Shown: in pieces, positions 15,101 to 20,636 of the stretch
Position numbering within the stretch: position 1 is the stretch's first letter
Layout: the number at the start of each line of letters is the position of its first letter
Source: a virus
Direction: 5' to 3' (one strand)
DNA: 22,397 nucleotides
Virus record (IMG/VR): IMGVR_UViG_3300027777_000168
Coordinates: 1 to 22,397 of that record
Position numbers and translations under genes: made by a program
The notes under the pieces: generated by a model
Databases searched by the model: none
Told to the model about the DNA's origin: nothing
Seen by the model: only the letters and a program-made list of their open reading frames with translations

Positions 15101-16038
15101 CACAAAGGACTCCAGAGATGGCAGAAATGTTTGCCAATAAAATTAACAATGCTACTGGATTTACCAAAGGAGGAAAAACTTCTGCTAGTATTCTTCAAAG
15201 CCCTATTACTAAAGTTCTTTTCTTTGCACCAAAGTTGATTGCAAGTAGATTCAAATGGCTAATCCAAGATCCTGCTCGCATGATTGGTACTTTTGGCAAA
15301 ATGGCTAATCCATTTGTCAAAGTATCTCCAGAAGAAAGGATGAGTGCTGTTTATGAAGCAAAAAACAAAGCAAAGTTCTTGGGTGTTTTAACTGGAACCT
15401 TGCTTGCAAACCAAGCATTGCTATCTGTTACTGGAAGTAATCAAGGCATTAACTTTACCGATCCTAAAAAGAATGATTGGCTTTCTTACAAGGGATTTGG
15501 TTACAACTTTGCTACAGTTGGTGCATTCACTCGTATAGCAAGGCTTTTGGCATCGGAATATAATGCTGTTTTTGGTGATCTTTCTCGCTGGCAAAAAGCA
15601 AAAGGAGGTCGTGAACAAGCAATGAAAGACTCTCTTTATACTTATTTAAGAAGTGGATTAAGCCCGATTACTAGAGATATTATTGTAGCGGCAACTAGAA
15701 AAGATTATGTAGGAAATACAGTTCCTTGGTCTAGCGAACAACCAGATAGAGGTCGGAGGAAGTTGACTTACCGCGAAGTTATTCAAGAACAATTTGCTCC
15801 AATTCCTATTTCTGAAGCTGCAACACAAAAGGAAATACTTCCTGCGGTCGCTAAAGCTGGATCTGCTGCCCTCTTGGGGGCAAGGCTTGAGACTCCTGCT
15901 GATATTGAAGAATACAAGAAGTCATTGGAATCAAGGCAAAGTCCATCATCTTCCAATAATCCATTTGGATTGAAGAGTTCTAGCGCAAAACCATTTGGGT
16001 TAAAAAGTTCAACCGCAAAACCATTTGGGTTAAAGTAA
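8758..16038 (+). CDS. Giant polyvalent ejection protein (2426 residues)
   Basis: The largest gene, about a third of the window. Visible layout: three short EDALAFLG motifs at residues 1, 45 and 107; a Gly/Ala-rich amphipathic region ~155-400; a disordered Pro/Ala/Glu/Lys region with a tripled VKAP unit (~717-734); before it a small SH3-like barrel ~677-715 (GKPVSVDGRNGTIIGNPFGR, then VKVRFSDG); three copies of a ~70-residue domain (1031-1098, 1280-1347, 1714-1790); coiled coils ~1637-1698 and ~1820-1890; a hydrophobic C-terminal domain ~2149-2334 (VLFFAPKLIASRFKWL); and a 30-base tandem repeat at the C-terminus. This resembles the large polyvalent proteins of phages, and the C-terminal domain recalls the family called LPD38. 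Such proteins are thought to enter the cell with the DNA. I see no transglycosylase, methylase, helicase or protease motif. Confidence 0.75.
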   Translation: MNQDEALAFLNPTQGNQLDTPIQQESMSPDEKGTQLAPQLSSTGMSQEDALAFLGVNQQQQKAPIPDSSYLNSQIPAAQLPASDPNNLTSNYTQSVPQPTPQASQGMSKEDALAFLGASPSPTPEQSGKTINLPATSIQQQTQGVEPTESAKRPVGFLEAAGRGLIGGLAKTNELMAKGVGIFPYVEDKTLQAFGIDSNIYNRYMRAVHATGLGQPGVEAEAIKPTEELTTGGKIGLGLGEMGSQLPYMAMSGGVGAEEAAAQNAFQVVKPLMPRITESIQAMLPMAAQAGADAVEQSAQQGDNPIVQTAKGIAQATATAAIGVVPLSARSKIVNPLGRLLEQGAYGYITGLPIGEQQKVVDSWVNGKPYVPSEWKDMAIQAIPMAFMTGAFGVLHAPKAQAKIDAASGGPETTLTPSKNPVVNEREAKINAMADAQATVPEAPNPIKITPEPTAKPPAADLRSLIADQAMHDEGSPEYEAIQAQIDALNKPAEVKASPKRTEDALASKWSEMQSYPEGSPEREKAFQEYIDISSGKTKPAEATAEAQPTQPNAIQEPSATEAMLRPQITGQGEVVELPRVGEGNAKVPAQETKAQEVAPKYSTEVQAKLDEIDANVKLSKIIWKRQLDAGQLTNSEYQSRSKGLGMRTAAEKRQITGELTAKEQAAKDKREESNYKGKPVSVDGRNGTIIGNPFGRVKVRFSDGTESTHLPEKIQAPVEVKAPIEVKAPVEVKAQEIAPTEPAKPEEVTLTEKEQADKALLDKIDAEAGNPKAPKPKAKEVNPYSDILYRYENGEENAITSPSDLVKEVEKIAKRQRNQNLKDAITRYRDATDLGADVEPEVERLLNEVKREADRYKSPLSEKAKRIKTAKDKAVEVFGDAANNLNYVLENKILDPAQYRKRVKAGLMKKGGEYDFFDKAKLPKKVRDLIFSRDGSPIDEVAGIMRKTPYELLEAIQEAYIAKEKLDKDNLAKEKYEEEKVKNALKMEQLKRTNPEEYDRIVEEDARNFLNSKLKREGGSIEELPEIVKWADKTIKEGRKRLNIGLDPELLFAYAVKSAHFLGVRTNDFARWSKQMVKKFGEQIQPHLENIWGRVRQHASGEYNLIDDPFWEKNSGTPKKGEEAYTPSKIAWSDAARDMLGVNIHPSELPSLDDVNNISKWPESLRDLATVNDVSYKLNQATDVAGNEVLDIVTTPMEEEGGTLTERLGDFGGASFRNRLRKDIQKRNDAIERIKEKTKGLYTDEEILERASELPNAGRIYAEDIFARSKEGRSRLENWADKTIKESKKRLNVGLDPEVLSAYAVKGAFKIARGVRDFSEWSKQMVQDFGEAIRPHLEDLWSQAKQIHSEREKYASKPLTDKEAFAKKVADAFTKGKMEPVTEEELGNVLAKKFPNITPSEISDLHAMATGKEKPPAPYAGVSAGEEGQGETPEQISIRKKDQAEQVKRGILTSVIDTAQGLSDEKLIERGRQNLANGVDPNQALEKARQGDAESLSTARAHFDTVLAPRVSELLKTKGPKSPEYIKASREATEYYRGIREGLSVASEALRTAKRQVDLTDASSIAREYTIQTGEEPTLSQHDQIRKVADKVDKTIKESDKASDDHKVVMDGGLAEVDVQIPTSVEEGRQQVADLSNAQGKKAKEEIDRLNNELEQTKRDLEEIKQAKATGQDAESLKAYYEAKLKDVQGQLESQPKYGKEVFEQAKKIVDKWKADAVEAEKLLRKQLNQMGSSPDPTIILTLARIMRAHIGELALDFAKSSARLIEKFGPKIEPFLKDAWAKAQELIKGENGGEKAVKSVRKAVPKSKPVEKMTPAEKASDSLRKRIAQAQKKIDDLNSGKITTPKEIEKVTNEEIQRLESEYNQKKKELADARLKSKQRELFEKGKVGDELNPEQIKTLWESAKRFYLDKGESDYDKMISDLGSDFGLTPDQIRKGFATPKGAKKASDEMYIKQRNRQMALDEAKRWLDNQKASWIGKIFGAVAEKTFKLAILGHGTAFIGTHAPQTLYTHSRLAFKAWLKGLSYSFTGKDGRIQNIVDNKDLINRPNWIAARKGGLENDPREIRREGATPARSDSVLAKALDTISGGRGFDALFHLRQDMFDQAWEQLSITQRTPEMAEMFANKINNATGFTKGGKTSASILQSPITKVLFFAPKLIASRFKWLIQDPARMIGTFGKMANPFVKVSPEERMSAVYEAKNKAKFLGVLTGTLLANQALLSVTGSNQGINFTDPKKNDWLSYKGFGYNFATVGAFTRIARLLASEYNAVFGDLSRWQKAKGGREQAMKDSLYTYLRSGLSPITRDIIVAATRKDYVGNTVPWSSEQPDRGRRKLTYREVIQEQFAPIPISEAATQKEILPAVAKAGSAALLGARLETPADIEEYKKSLESRQSPSSSNNPFGLKSSSAKPFGLKSSTAKPFGLK
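10906..10959 (+). repeat. Three tandem 18-base units (APVEVK)
   Basis: The unit gctcctgttgaagttaaa occurs three times in a row (10906, 10924, 10942); the middle copy has one substitution (Val to Ile codon). It encodes APVEVK, APIEVK, APVEVK inside the Pro/Glu/Lys-rich linker just after the SH3-like segment. It is probably a length-variable spacer produced by slippage. Confidence 0.9.
11848..12050 (+). repeat. Giant protein repeat domain, copy 1
   Basis: Residues 1031-1098: WADKTIKEGRKRLN, GLDPELLFAYAVKSAHFLG, DFARWSKQMVKKFGEQIQPH, LENIWGRVRQ. A helix, a G-x-D-P-E turn, a helix, then a DF-x-x-W-x-x-x-M-x-x-x-FG-x-x-I-x-P-x-L motif. I recall the same motif in very large phage and mobile-element proteins. 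It aligns with copies at 12595 and 13897. Confidence 0.8.
12595..12800 (+). repeat. Giant protein repeat domain, copy 2
   Basis: Residues 1280-1347: WADKTIKESKKRLN, GLDPEVLSAYAVKGAFKIA, DFSEWSKQMVQDFGEAIRPH, LEDLWSQAKQ. It is very close to copy 1 in protein and still visibly similar in DNA (for example gctgataa-ac-attaaaga and tagatccagag), pointing to a fairly recent duplication within the gene. Confidence 0.8.
13897..14129 (+). repeat. Giant protein repeat domain, copy 3 (diverged)
   Basis: Residues 1714-1790: WKADAVEAEKLLRKQLNQMG, SSPDPTIILTLARIMRAHIG, ALDFAKSSARLIEKFGPKIE, PFLKDAWAKAQEL. It keeps the same helix plan and the FG-x-x-I-x-P-(H/F)-L-x-(D/N)-x-W core but has lost the tryptophan after DF. 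It is more divergent than copies 1 and 2, so it is the oldest copy or under different constraint. Confidence 0.65.
15961..16035 (+). repeat. 30-base tandem repeat encoding the C-terminal PFGLK tail
   Basis: The word ccatttgg begins at 15961, 15991 and 16021, an exact 30-base period, and the third unit is cut after 15 bases by the stop codon. It encodes PFGLKSSSAK, PFGLKSSTAK and PFGLK, the very end of the giant protein. Third-base differences between units show that the peptide has been kept while the DNA drifted. Confidence 0.95.
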
Positions 16039-16045
16039 AAATCTC

Positions 16046-16074
16046 TTGCCAACTGTTAGGAAATTTTGCATATT
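16046..16074 (+). promoter_or_regulatory. Candidate sigma70-like promoter after the giant gene
   Basis: TTGCCA (16046-16051) and CATATT (16069-16074) are 17 bases apart in the 59-base gap 16039-16097. Five of six and four of six positions match the consensus, and the predicted start near 16081 would leave a short leader before the ATG at 16098. No terminator hairpin is visible in the gap. It could separate expression of the small genes and glycosyltransferase from the virion genes. Confidence 0.3.
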
Positions 16075-16097
16075 TCATTTTCACTTCAGCAACCACT

Positions 16098-16484
16098 ATG
16101 TCTAAAAAATATATCCTTCCTCCGTCACTTAAATATCCGTTTGAGCAATCTGAATTCCCAGGCGATCTGAATCTTAAAGAGATTCGTGAGCATGGAGAAA
16201 AAAGCAAGCTCCCAGAAGTAAGTTTTTACCAAGCAGTTGTTATTGCCCTGTTGGAGCAGCGTAATTACTTTGTAGTCGAGACGCTACGATACGCCAAACA
16301 ATACGGACAACTACCCCAAGAAGAAGAAAATGGAAACGAACCAGCAACCACAGAAGATCAAGAGGAAGTATCAAAAGAAGAAGTCTACCCAGAAGGAGAA
16401 GTCACTCTCAAAGTCCTTCCCCCTCCCACAGAACAGCCTAGAACCAAGTTTACCAAATCCTATTCCGATGACGATCAAAGCTGA
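16098..16484 (+). CDS. Small acidic protein, unknown
   Basis: 128 residues. The first ~75 look folded (YILPPSLKYPFEQSEFPGDL, then NLKEIREHGEKSKLPEVSFY, AVVIALLEQRNYFVVETLRY) with two or three helices; the rest is a strongly acidic, Pro-rich disordered tail (EEENGNEPATTEDQEEVSKE). No signal peptide is seen. The ATG at 16098 follows the only clear gap after the giant gene, and the last 17 bases overlap the next gene. I do not recognise the family; it could be a small scaffold, chaperone or regulator. Confidence 0.6.
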   Translation: MSKKYILPPSLKYPFEQSEFPGDLNLKEIREHGEKSKLPEVSFYQAVVIALLEQRNYFVVETLRYAKQYGQLPQEEENGNEPATTEDQEEVSKEEVYPEGEVTLKVLPPPTEQPRTKFTKSYSDDDQS

Positions 16485-16671
16485 TCCTGTTGGAGATATG
16501 CAAAAAGAAGCGGCATGGGAGGCAATTATTTCTGGGCTGTCAGCATCTGGTGAGCTATCTCCAGAGATGCTAGGAAAGAAGGGTGGATTAGATCGTGTAA
16601 GCGTTCTTGCTATTCATGCCGCTGGTTTGGCAAAAGTCTTTCATGTCGAGTTCGTGAAAGCCAATGGCTAG
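16468..16671 (+). CDS. Small helical protein, unknown
   Basis: 67 residues from the ATG at 16468 (MTIKADPVGDMQKEAAWEAI). The frame stays open upstream to 16330, but that part is the out-of-frame image of the previous gene's acidic tail (low-complexity Lys/Gln/Pro), so I start at 16468. The protein is helical with a small-residue loop (SGLSASGELSPEMLGKKGGL) and ends VSVLAIHAAGLAKVFHVEFV. Its stop overlaps the glycosyltransferase start by eight bases, so the two are probably translated together. Function unknown. Confidence 0.55.
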   Translation: MTIKADPVGDMQKEAAWEAIISGLSASGELSPEMLGKKGGLDRVSVLAIHAAGLAKVFHVEFVKANG

Positions 16672-18181
16672 AGTCCATGTTAATACTGGAAGATATGGAG
16701 ACATAATCTGTTTCCTTCCTGTTCTCCTAAATGAGTACAAAGAGACGGGGGTAAAAGCCCGTCTTGTCATTTCCAAAGATTATGCATCCATCTTGGATGG
16801 CGTTTCTTATGTCGAGCCATTGGTGTTTGATGGGCGTTTTGAAGATGTTTCTGGTGCTATAGCATTCGCTAAAACTTTTTCCGATGATGTCAGAACATCT
16901 CAGGTCGTTGGCATCTCCGATGTGATCGTAAGTCAAGTCTATGGCAATAGTCATGCCCCAAAGATCATATGTGATTCTTTCCAGAAAGATGCTTGGAAAC
17001 TAGCTGATAAGTTAGAACTTTGGCCTAGTCAACCTCAGCTGGTATTTGATAAAAGGGATAAGAAAAGAGAAAAAAGGTTATACAAGTATATCCCTACGCT
17101 AAAACCTTGGATTGTCGTCTCAACTGGAGGCATTTCATCTCCTTTTCCGTATAGCGATTTGCTTTGGGAGATATTGAATCACTCTTTAAAAGAATTTCAC
17201 ATTGTTGATCTGGCTAAAATAAAGGCTGAAAGGATGTATGATCTTCTTGGGATTATGGATCATCCCAATACAGCAGCAATGATCCTAACGGATAGTGGCA
17301 ACTTGCACCTCTCATACGCCACTAAGAAGCCTGTACACGCACTTGTGGCAGATTCACCGACCTTATGGCATGGAGCCGCTTGGAGGCCCTCCTATGCCTC
17401 TTATACACGCTACAAGAACTTCCCTAGAGATGTAACTAGGATCTTGGATCTGATCCGCAACCCTCCTGCAAAGCCAAAGCATCCCGATATTGTTCATGTT
17501 TACTCAAGGCTACCCAATGCCGCAGGAGAAGAGAAACGCCGCAATGATCTAGCCGCAAGCACTTGGAATGTTGGTTGGGTAGATTGTGGTCTAGATGACA
17601 ATTGCTTTGTCAGGCACTCTGCCAACTCAATACCAAACCAGAAGAAGGAAATCCCCATGATCAAGGAGATGATCAAGTTTGCTTGTTGTGGAAGGAAGGA
17701 CACCGACATTGTGGTGATTACCAATACGGATATTTGCGTCACGACCGACATCATAGAGAAGATTCGGAAAGCTCCACTAGGATATGCCTTCAGACATGAT
17801 TACAAGTATCTAGATAAGATCATTCCAGACGATCAGATTGCAGGAGATAAATACCCTGGTTGTGACTTGTTTACAATCCCTGTGGGATGGTGGAGAAGGA
17901 ACCATCACTTGTACCCTGACATGGTGATTGGTAGGCACTCATGGGATAGGATTATGCGAGAGCTAATCAAATTAGCAAAGGGACAGGAGATAGAAAAAGC
18001 TATCTACCATCAGCGGCATGATTCTATGTGGGAACAAACGGAACATATCAACTCTGATTTATGCAACCTACGCAATGGTAGGCTGGCAAGGGAATGGTTA
18101 CTGGAAAGGAAGATGCCTCTGGAAGAGTTGGAGTTCTTGAACTACGAGGGAAAATTTAAAAAGCCTGTACGGAAGCGTTAG
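16664..18181 (+). CDS. Two-domain glycosyltransferase (GT9-like plus GT-A-like)
   Basis: 505 residues with two glycosyltransferase-like domains. Residues 1-~265 resemble family 9 (heptosyltransferase-type, GT-B): the N-terminal GRYGDIICFLPVL loop (G12-D13), WIVVSTGG, and MILTDSGNLHLSYATKKPVH, a close match to the family's D-S-G-x-x-H-L-x-x-A motif. Residues ~275-505 resemble a GT-A sugar transferase found in many phages and bacteria: HVYSRLPNA near the start, DIVVITNTDICVTTDI (N-T-D in the place of a metal-binding DxD), CDLFTIPVGWW, PDMVIGRHSWDRIMRELI and IYHQRHDSMWE. Probable role: altering host surface polysaccharide or decorating phage DNA or virion. It is the last rightward gene, one base from the convergent methyltransferase. 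Donor and acceptor are unknown. Confidence 0.8.
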   Translation: MARVHVNTGRYGDIICFLPVLLNEYKETGVKARLVISKDYASILDGVSYVEPLVFDGRFEDVSGAIAFAKTFSDDVRTSQVVGISDVIVSQVYGNSHAPKIICDSFQKDAWKLADKLELWPSQPQLVFDKRDKKREKRLYKYIPTLKPWIVVSTGGISSPFPYSDLLWEILNHSLKEFHIVDLAKIKAERMYDLLGIMDHPNTAAMILTDSGNLHLSYATKKPVHALVADSPTLWHGAAWRPSYASYTRYKNFPRDVTRILDLIRNPPAKPKHPDIVHVYSRLPNAAGEEKRRNDLAASTWNVGWVDCGLDDNCFVRHSANSIPNQKKEIPMIKEMIKFACCGRKDTDIVVITNTDICVTTDIIEKIRKAPLGYAFRHDYKYLDKIIPDDQIAGDKYPGCDLFTIPVGWWRRNHHLYPDMVIGRHSWDRIMRELIKLAKGQEIEKAIYHQRHDSMWEQTEHINSDLCNLRNGRLAREWLLERKMPLEELEFLNYEGKFKKPVRKR

Positions 18182-18182
18182 A

Positions 18183-18812
18183 TTATCTCTTGGGTTTTTG
18201 AAATACTAAAAAGTAGCTGTGGAATATCCTAGCGTGTTTTTGTTGACCTTTTTGTGGTGAAGGCATCCTGTGCTTTGCCGCTAGTATGAATAAATCAGCA
18301 AGTCTAAATCCTTCATTCTCTGCCATTGCAATCGTATTATAATGAGTGCAATGCATTTTGTGATTGTGAATAATGTCTTGGCATTTGAATACAAAATGGC
18401 CTCCCTTTTTAAGTATTCTCCAAGCCTCGCTAATTGTATCCCTATAATGATCTTCTAATTCATCATAAGACCAATAGCCGCCAAATCTAGCAGTCATGGC
18501 AACCTTTCCTTCTTTGTGATCTCTTCCCCCTTTTACATAAGTTAAGAAGGGTGGATCAAATACAATGCTGTTTAAGCATTCTGATTCGATTGGTAATGCC
18601 CGACTATCTCCTTGAACTGCTTCTGGCTTTTGTGGTTGGACATCATAGCATAGCACGGGTCTTGGTATAGTTTTCCAAAAGGAACCATTTCCATAGGTCA
18701 TGTCACAATCAAAACCCTGCTTGCAATGAAGTTTAAGAATAGCATTTAGAATATCATCTTGTGATTCATAAATACTACGGATAACAGGAGCATCAAATAG
18801 TTCTAAATTCAT
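18183..18812 (-). CDS. DNA methyltransferase (DPPF motif, class I)
   Basis: 209 residues starting MNLELFDAPV. I chose the ATG at 18812, one base after the upstream stop (TAAgATG); an ATG at 18836 lies inside the previous gene. Motif IV is DPPF at 86-89, typical of N6-adenine or N4-cytosine methyltransferases, preceded by an acidic strand and GDSRALP. The SAM-binding motif I region is DMTYGNGSFW (37-46). The later part (SEAWRILKKGGHFVFKCQDI) is the usual strand-helix after motif IV. There is no visible target-recognition domain, and it is short compared with restriction-linked enzymes. No restriction partner is visible. The likely role is protection of phage DNA from host restriction; substrate and site are unknown. 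Confidence 0.82.
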   Translation of the reverse strand: MNLELFDAPVIRSIYESQDDILNAILKLHCKQGFDCDMTYGNGSFWKTIPRPVLCYDVQPQKPEAVQGDSRALPIESECLNSIVFDPPFLTYVKGGRDHKEGKVAMTARFGGYWSYDELEDHYRDTISEAWRILKKGGHFVFKCQDIIHNHKMHCTHYNTIAMAENEGFRLADLFILAAKHRMPSPQKGQQKHARIFHSYFLVFQKPKR

Positions 18813-18813
18813 C

Positions 18814-19026
18814 TTACTCTCCCTCGTTACCTTCATGCTCTTCCATAACGCAATGCGTTATAGGTGAATCCTGCTGTGGCATTACTTGGTTCTGTGGGAA
18901 AACCATGTAGTACTCACCGCACTTGGCTCCATCATTCTCTGATAGGTTTGCCACATAGAATGTCTGTGGTTGGATTGGTGCTGTATGCATAAGCGTCAGC
19001 ATGGTTAGGGCTTGTAATTGGTTCAT
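18814..19026 (-). CDS. Small protein, unknown
   Basis: 70 residues. The ATG (19026-19024) overlaps the TGA of the HNH gene upstream, and its TAA is one base before the methyltransferase start. The N-terminus (MNQLQALTMLTLMH) is mildly hydrophobic, then TFYVANLSENDGAKCGEYYM and an acidic tail with EEHEGNEGE. No metal-binding pattern is evident. I do not recognise the family. The overlap at its start and the narrow gap at its end support a real gene in a coupled operon. Confidence 0.5.
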   Translation of the reverse strand: MNQLQALTMLTLMHTAPIQPQTFYVANLSENDGAKCGEYYMVFPQNQVMPQQDSPITHCVMEEHEGNEGE

Positions 19027-19637
19027 GATTTTTTTCCTTTTCTTATGTTTTCTTCAGCCCATAGGGGTTGAAAATTTGTGTAGTGGTTAATATTTATAAG
19101 CTCTTCTTCTGTGGTTGCTGATGCTACGGGAACAATATGATCGTAATGCCACTCACCATGATTTTCCCATGTCATTCCTTCTTTGAATTGAGATTCAATG
19201 TGGTTTTGGAAATCTTTAAAAGAGCAACCAAGTATTTGATATGTTTTTGTTTTTTTACTATAGCCTCTTTTTTTCAATGACATTGATATAAGGTTTCTAA
19301 TTGAAACACTTAATTTGTATAAAGGGTTATTTGATCTTTTGTTTTTGGAATATTCTTTTGCCCAATTATTTATACATTCTCTATTATTAATTCTCCATTG
19401 TTTTACTTTTGTTAAAACTCTTTCTTTGTTGTTTTCTTTCCATTTACGAGAACTGCATTTTGATTTGTCAGGATTATTTCTTCGCCACACCCTAGCGAAT
19501 TCATTATTTTTATTATGCCGTTTGTAATATTTATCTGGAGTAAGCCATACTTCCCCCGTAGGCGATTGTTTACTGCGAGACCAGTAAATTTTACCGTCCT
19601 CTCTTATGTCTCCCTTTTTATGTTTTTTCTCAATCAT
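19023..19637 (-). CDS. HNH homing endonuclease with basic helix repeats
   Basis: 204 residues. The C-terminal nuclease module is EWHYDHIVPVASATTEEELI, then NHYTNFQPLWAEENIRKGKK: D166-H167, N188 and N197 fit the HNH pattern D-H-I-x-P, N-x-Q-P-L, E-x-N. The middle has repeats of the form R/K-x-W-x-x-N-N-x-E (KWKENNKERV, KQWRINNREC) that probably bind DNA. The gene is very AT-rich: my hand count of 19261-19320 gives 25% GC. Both ends are ATGA stop-start overlaps with the flanking small genes (19634-19637 and 19023-19026), so it sits in the operon without damaging either neighbour. A free-standing mobile gene, not in an intron. Confidence 0.88.
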   Translation of the reverse strand: MIEKKHKKGDIREDGKIYWSRSKQSPTGEVWLTPDKYYKRHNKNNEFARVWRRNNPDKSKCSSRKWKENNKERVLTKVKQWRINNRECINNWAKEYSKNKRSNNPLYKLSVSIRNLISMSLKKRGYSKKTKTYQILGCSFKDFQNHIESQFKEGMTWENHGEWHYDHIVPVASATTEEELININHYTNFQPLWAEENIRKGKKS

Positions 19638-19924
19638 CTTTTATATTTTACACAAACACTCGACATATGAAAGTTGCCTCGCACGATGTCACATTCATAG
19701 GCTCGGAGCATTCCCATTCCTCCAAATCCAGCAGACAGCCTGTGTTTAATAGCTGAATCACATTTAGACTTAGATGTATAAGCTGATTTACCACAAGCGC
19801 ACTTTTTCGGCTTTTCAATAAGTTTTACCAATCCCATTTCTATTGCTTCCTTCCTATTCATTGGTGCTAGGTCTGGAGTATCTAGCCCAATCTCGTTTAG
19901 TATATTATCAATTGATGATCTCAT
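19634..19924 (-). CDS. Small Cys/His protein, probable zinc ribbon
   Basis: 96 residues. The N-terminal ~40 residues look helical (IDNILNEIGLDTPDLAPMNR, IEMGLVKLIEKPKK). A compact Cys/His set follows: C42 and C44 (KKCACGKSAYTSKSKC), C55, then AYECDIVRGNFHMSSVC with C78, H86 and C91. The layout CxC-G-K-x-x-Y, helix, (L)RAYEC, GNFH-(L/M)-(T/S)S is one I recall from small phage zinc-ribbon proteins of unknown role. Both ends use ATGA overlaps, so it is translated with its neighbours. It probably binds nucleic acid or a host protein. Confidence 0.6.
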   Translation of the reverse strand: MRSSIDNILNEIGLDTPDLAPMNRKEAIEMGLVKLIEKPKKCACGKSAYTSKSKCDSAIKHRLSAGFGGMGMLRAYECDIVRGNFHMSSVCVKYKR

Positions 19925-20130
19925 TGGTTTATTTGTTTTTTTAGTTCAGCAAGATCCCTCATGCTGTTTCTGGTGTCTTGAATTGTTTCCCATTCCATTA
20001 CGCCATCTGCTATTGCTATAGCGCGATCACGCTCTGCATTAGAACGATCTAGTTTTTCTTGCATAGTTAACTCTGGTCTAGCGTTCACAATTAAAAAATC
20101 TGCTACGAATTGTTTTATTTCTATGTCCAT
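19921..20130 (-). CDS. Small charged helical protein, unknown
   Basis: 69 residues, rich in Asp, Glu, Arg and Lys with heptad-like spacing (VADFLIVNARPELTMQEKLD, NAERDRAIAIADGVMEWETI), probably an extended helix or coiled coil. No metal or catalytic motif is seen. The start (20130) is eight bases after the replication-like gene's stop, with only A-rich sequence before it (aaacacaaATG). The stop overlaps the next start (ATGA). I do not recognise the family. Confidence 0.5.
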   Translation of the reverse strand: MDIEIKQFVADFLIVNARPELTMQEKLDRSNAERDRAIAIADGVMEWETIQDTRNSMRDLAELKKQINQ

Positions 20131-20138
20131 TTGTGTTT

Positions 20139-20636
20139 TTATTTAGTAATACTATTAAGGTATTCTTGTTGGGTTGATTTAGGCCAAGAGCTAAACGGCA
20201 ATGTATGCCATTGAGGGTGAATTTGAACTGATTCTGGGTATGCTGCTGATCTCCACTCGAATGCTTCTTGTTCATTTACTCCAAGTTTAGAAGTAATGGT
20301 TGGCTTTTCTATTTTTAAAGCTGAATAGTCCATACCATCATCCTCCCATCGTTGTTGGTTCAGCCAAGTGGAAGCGTGAGGTATGAACTTGCCCATCTCC
20401 TTTTGCCAATCTGGTGAGACAATTGCTTTCCGTAAGGCCGCTAGGAGTATATCCAGCTCTGGTAGGTTGTTCTTTGCCCAAGATGCCCTTGCTGCTCCTT
20501 TGCCAATCTTTTTAGGGTAGGCTGACCAGAAGAATTCAAAACCGTCTATAGCGGCTTTCTTGCGCCGTTTAGGGCTATTCTCAAGCTGGACTTCTTGCCC
20601 ACAACAGGGGCATATATCTGGTTCATAACTCTTCAT
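20139..20636 (-). CDS. Replication-organiser-like protein (phage primosome family)
   Basis: 165 residues. The middle carries a block I associate with C-termini of phage replication proteins and DnaT/O-like primosome components: FEFFWSAYPKKIGKGAARAS, W, ALRKAIVSPDWQKEMGKFIP, HASTWLNQQRWEDD. In relatives this FW-x-x-YP-(K/R)-K block and the FIPHAxTWLNQxRW motif follow an origin-binding domain. Here the protein is short and begins with a CPCCG knuckle (C9, C11, C12) in place of a large DNA-binding domain, so it is either a short variant or one part of a split system. The stop is eight bases before the next start. It implies that the leftward cluster includes replication functions. Confidence 0.65.
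   Translation of the reverse strand: MKSYEPDICPCCGQEVQLENSPKRRKKAAIDGFEFFWSAYPKKIGKGAARASWAKNNLPELDILLAALRKAIVSPDWQKEMGKFIPHASTWLNQQRWEDDGMDYSALKIEKPTITSKLGVNEQEAFEWRSAAYPESVQIHPQWHTLPFSSWPKSTQQEYLNSITK

Noticed and set aside
15961-16035. CRISPR-like repeat
   Set aside because: Contiguous in-frame 30-base units with no spacers.
8758-16038. Lytic transglycosylase (as in T7 gp16) or methylase/helicase in the giant protein
   Set aside because: I looked for the transglycosylase Glu motif, DPPY/NPPY and Walker motifs in the translation and did not find convincing ones.
16330-16467. Upstream extension of the 67-residue gene
   Set aside because: Low-complexity Lys/Gln/Pro reading that is the out-of-frame image of the acidic tail of the preceding gene.
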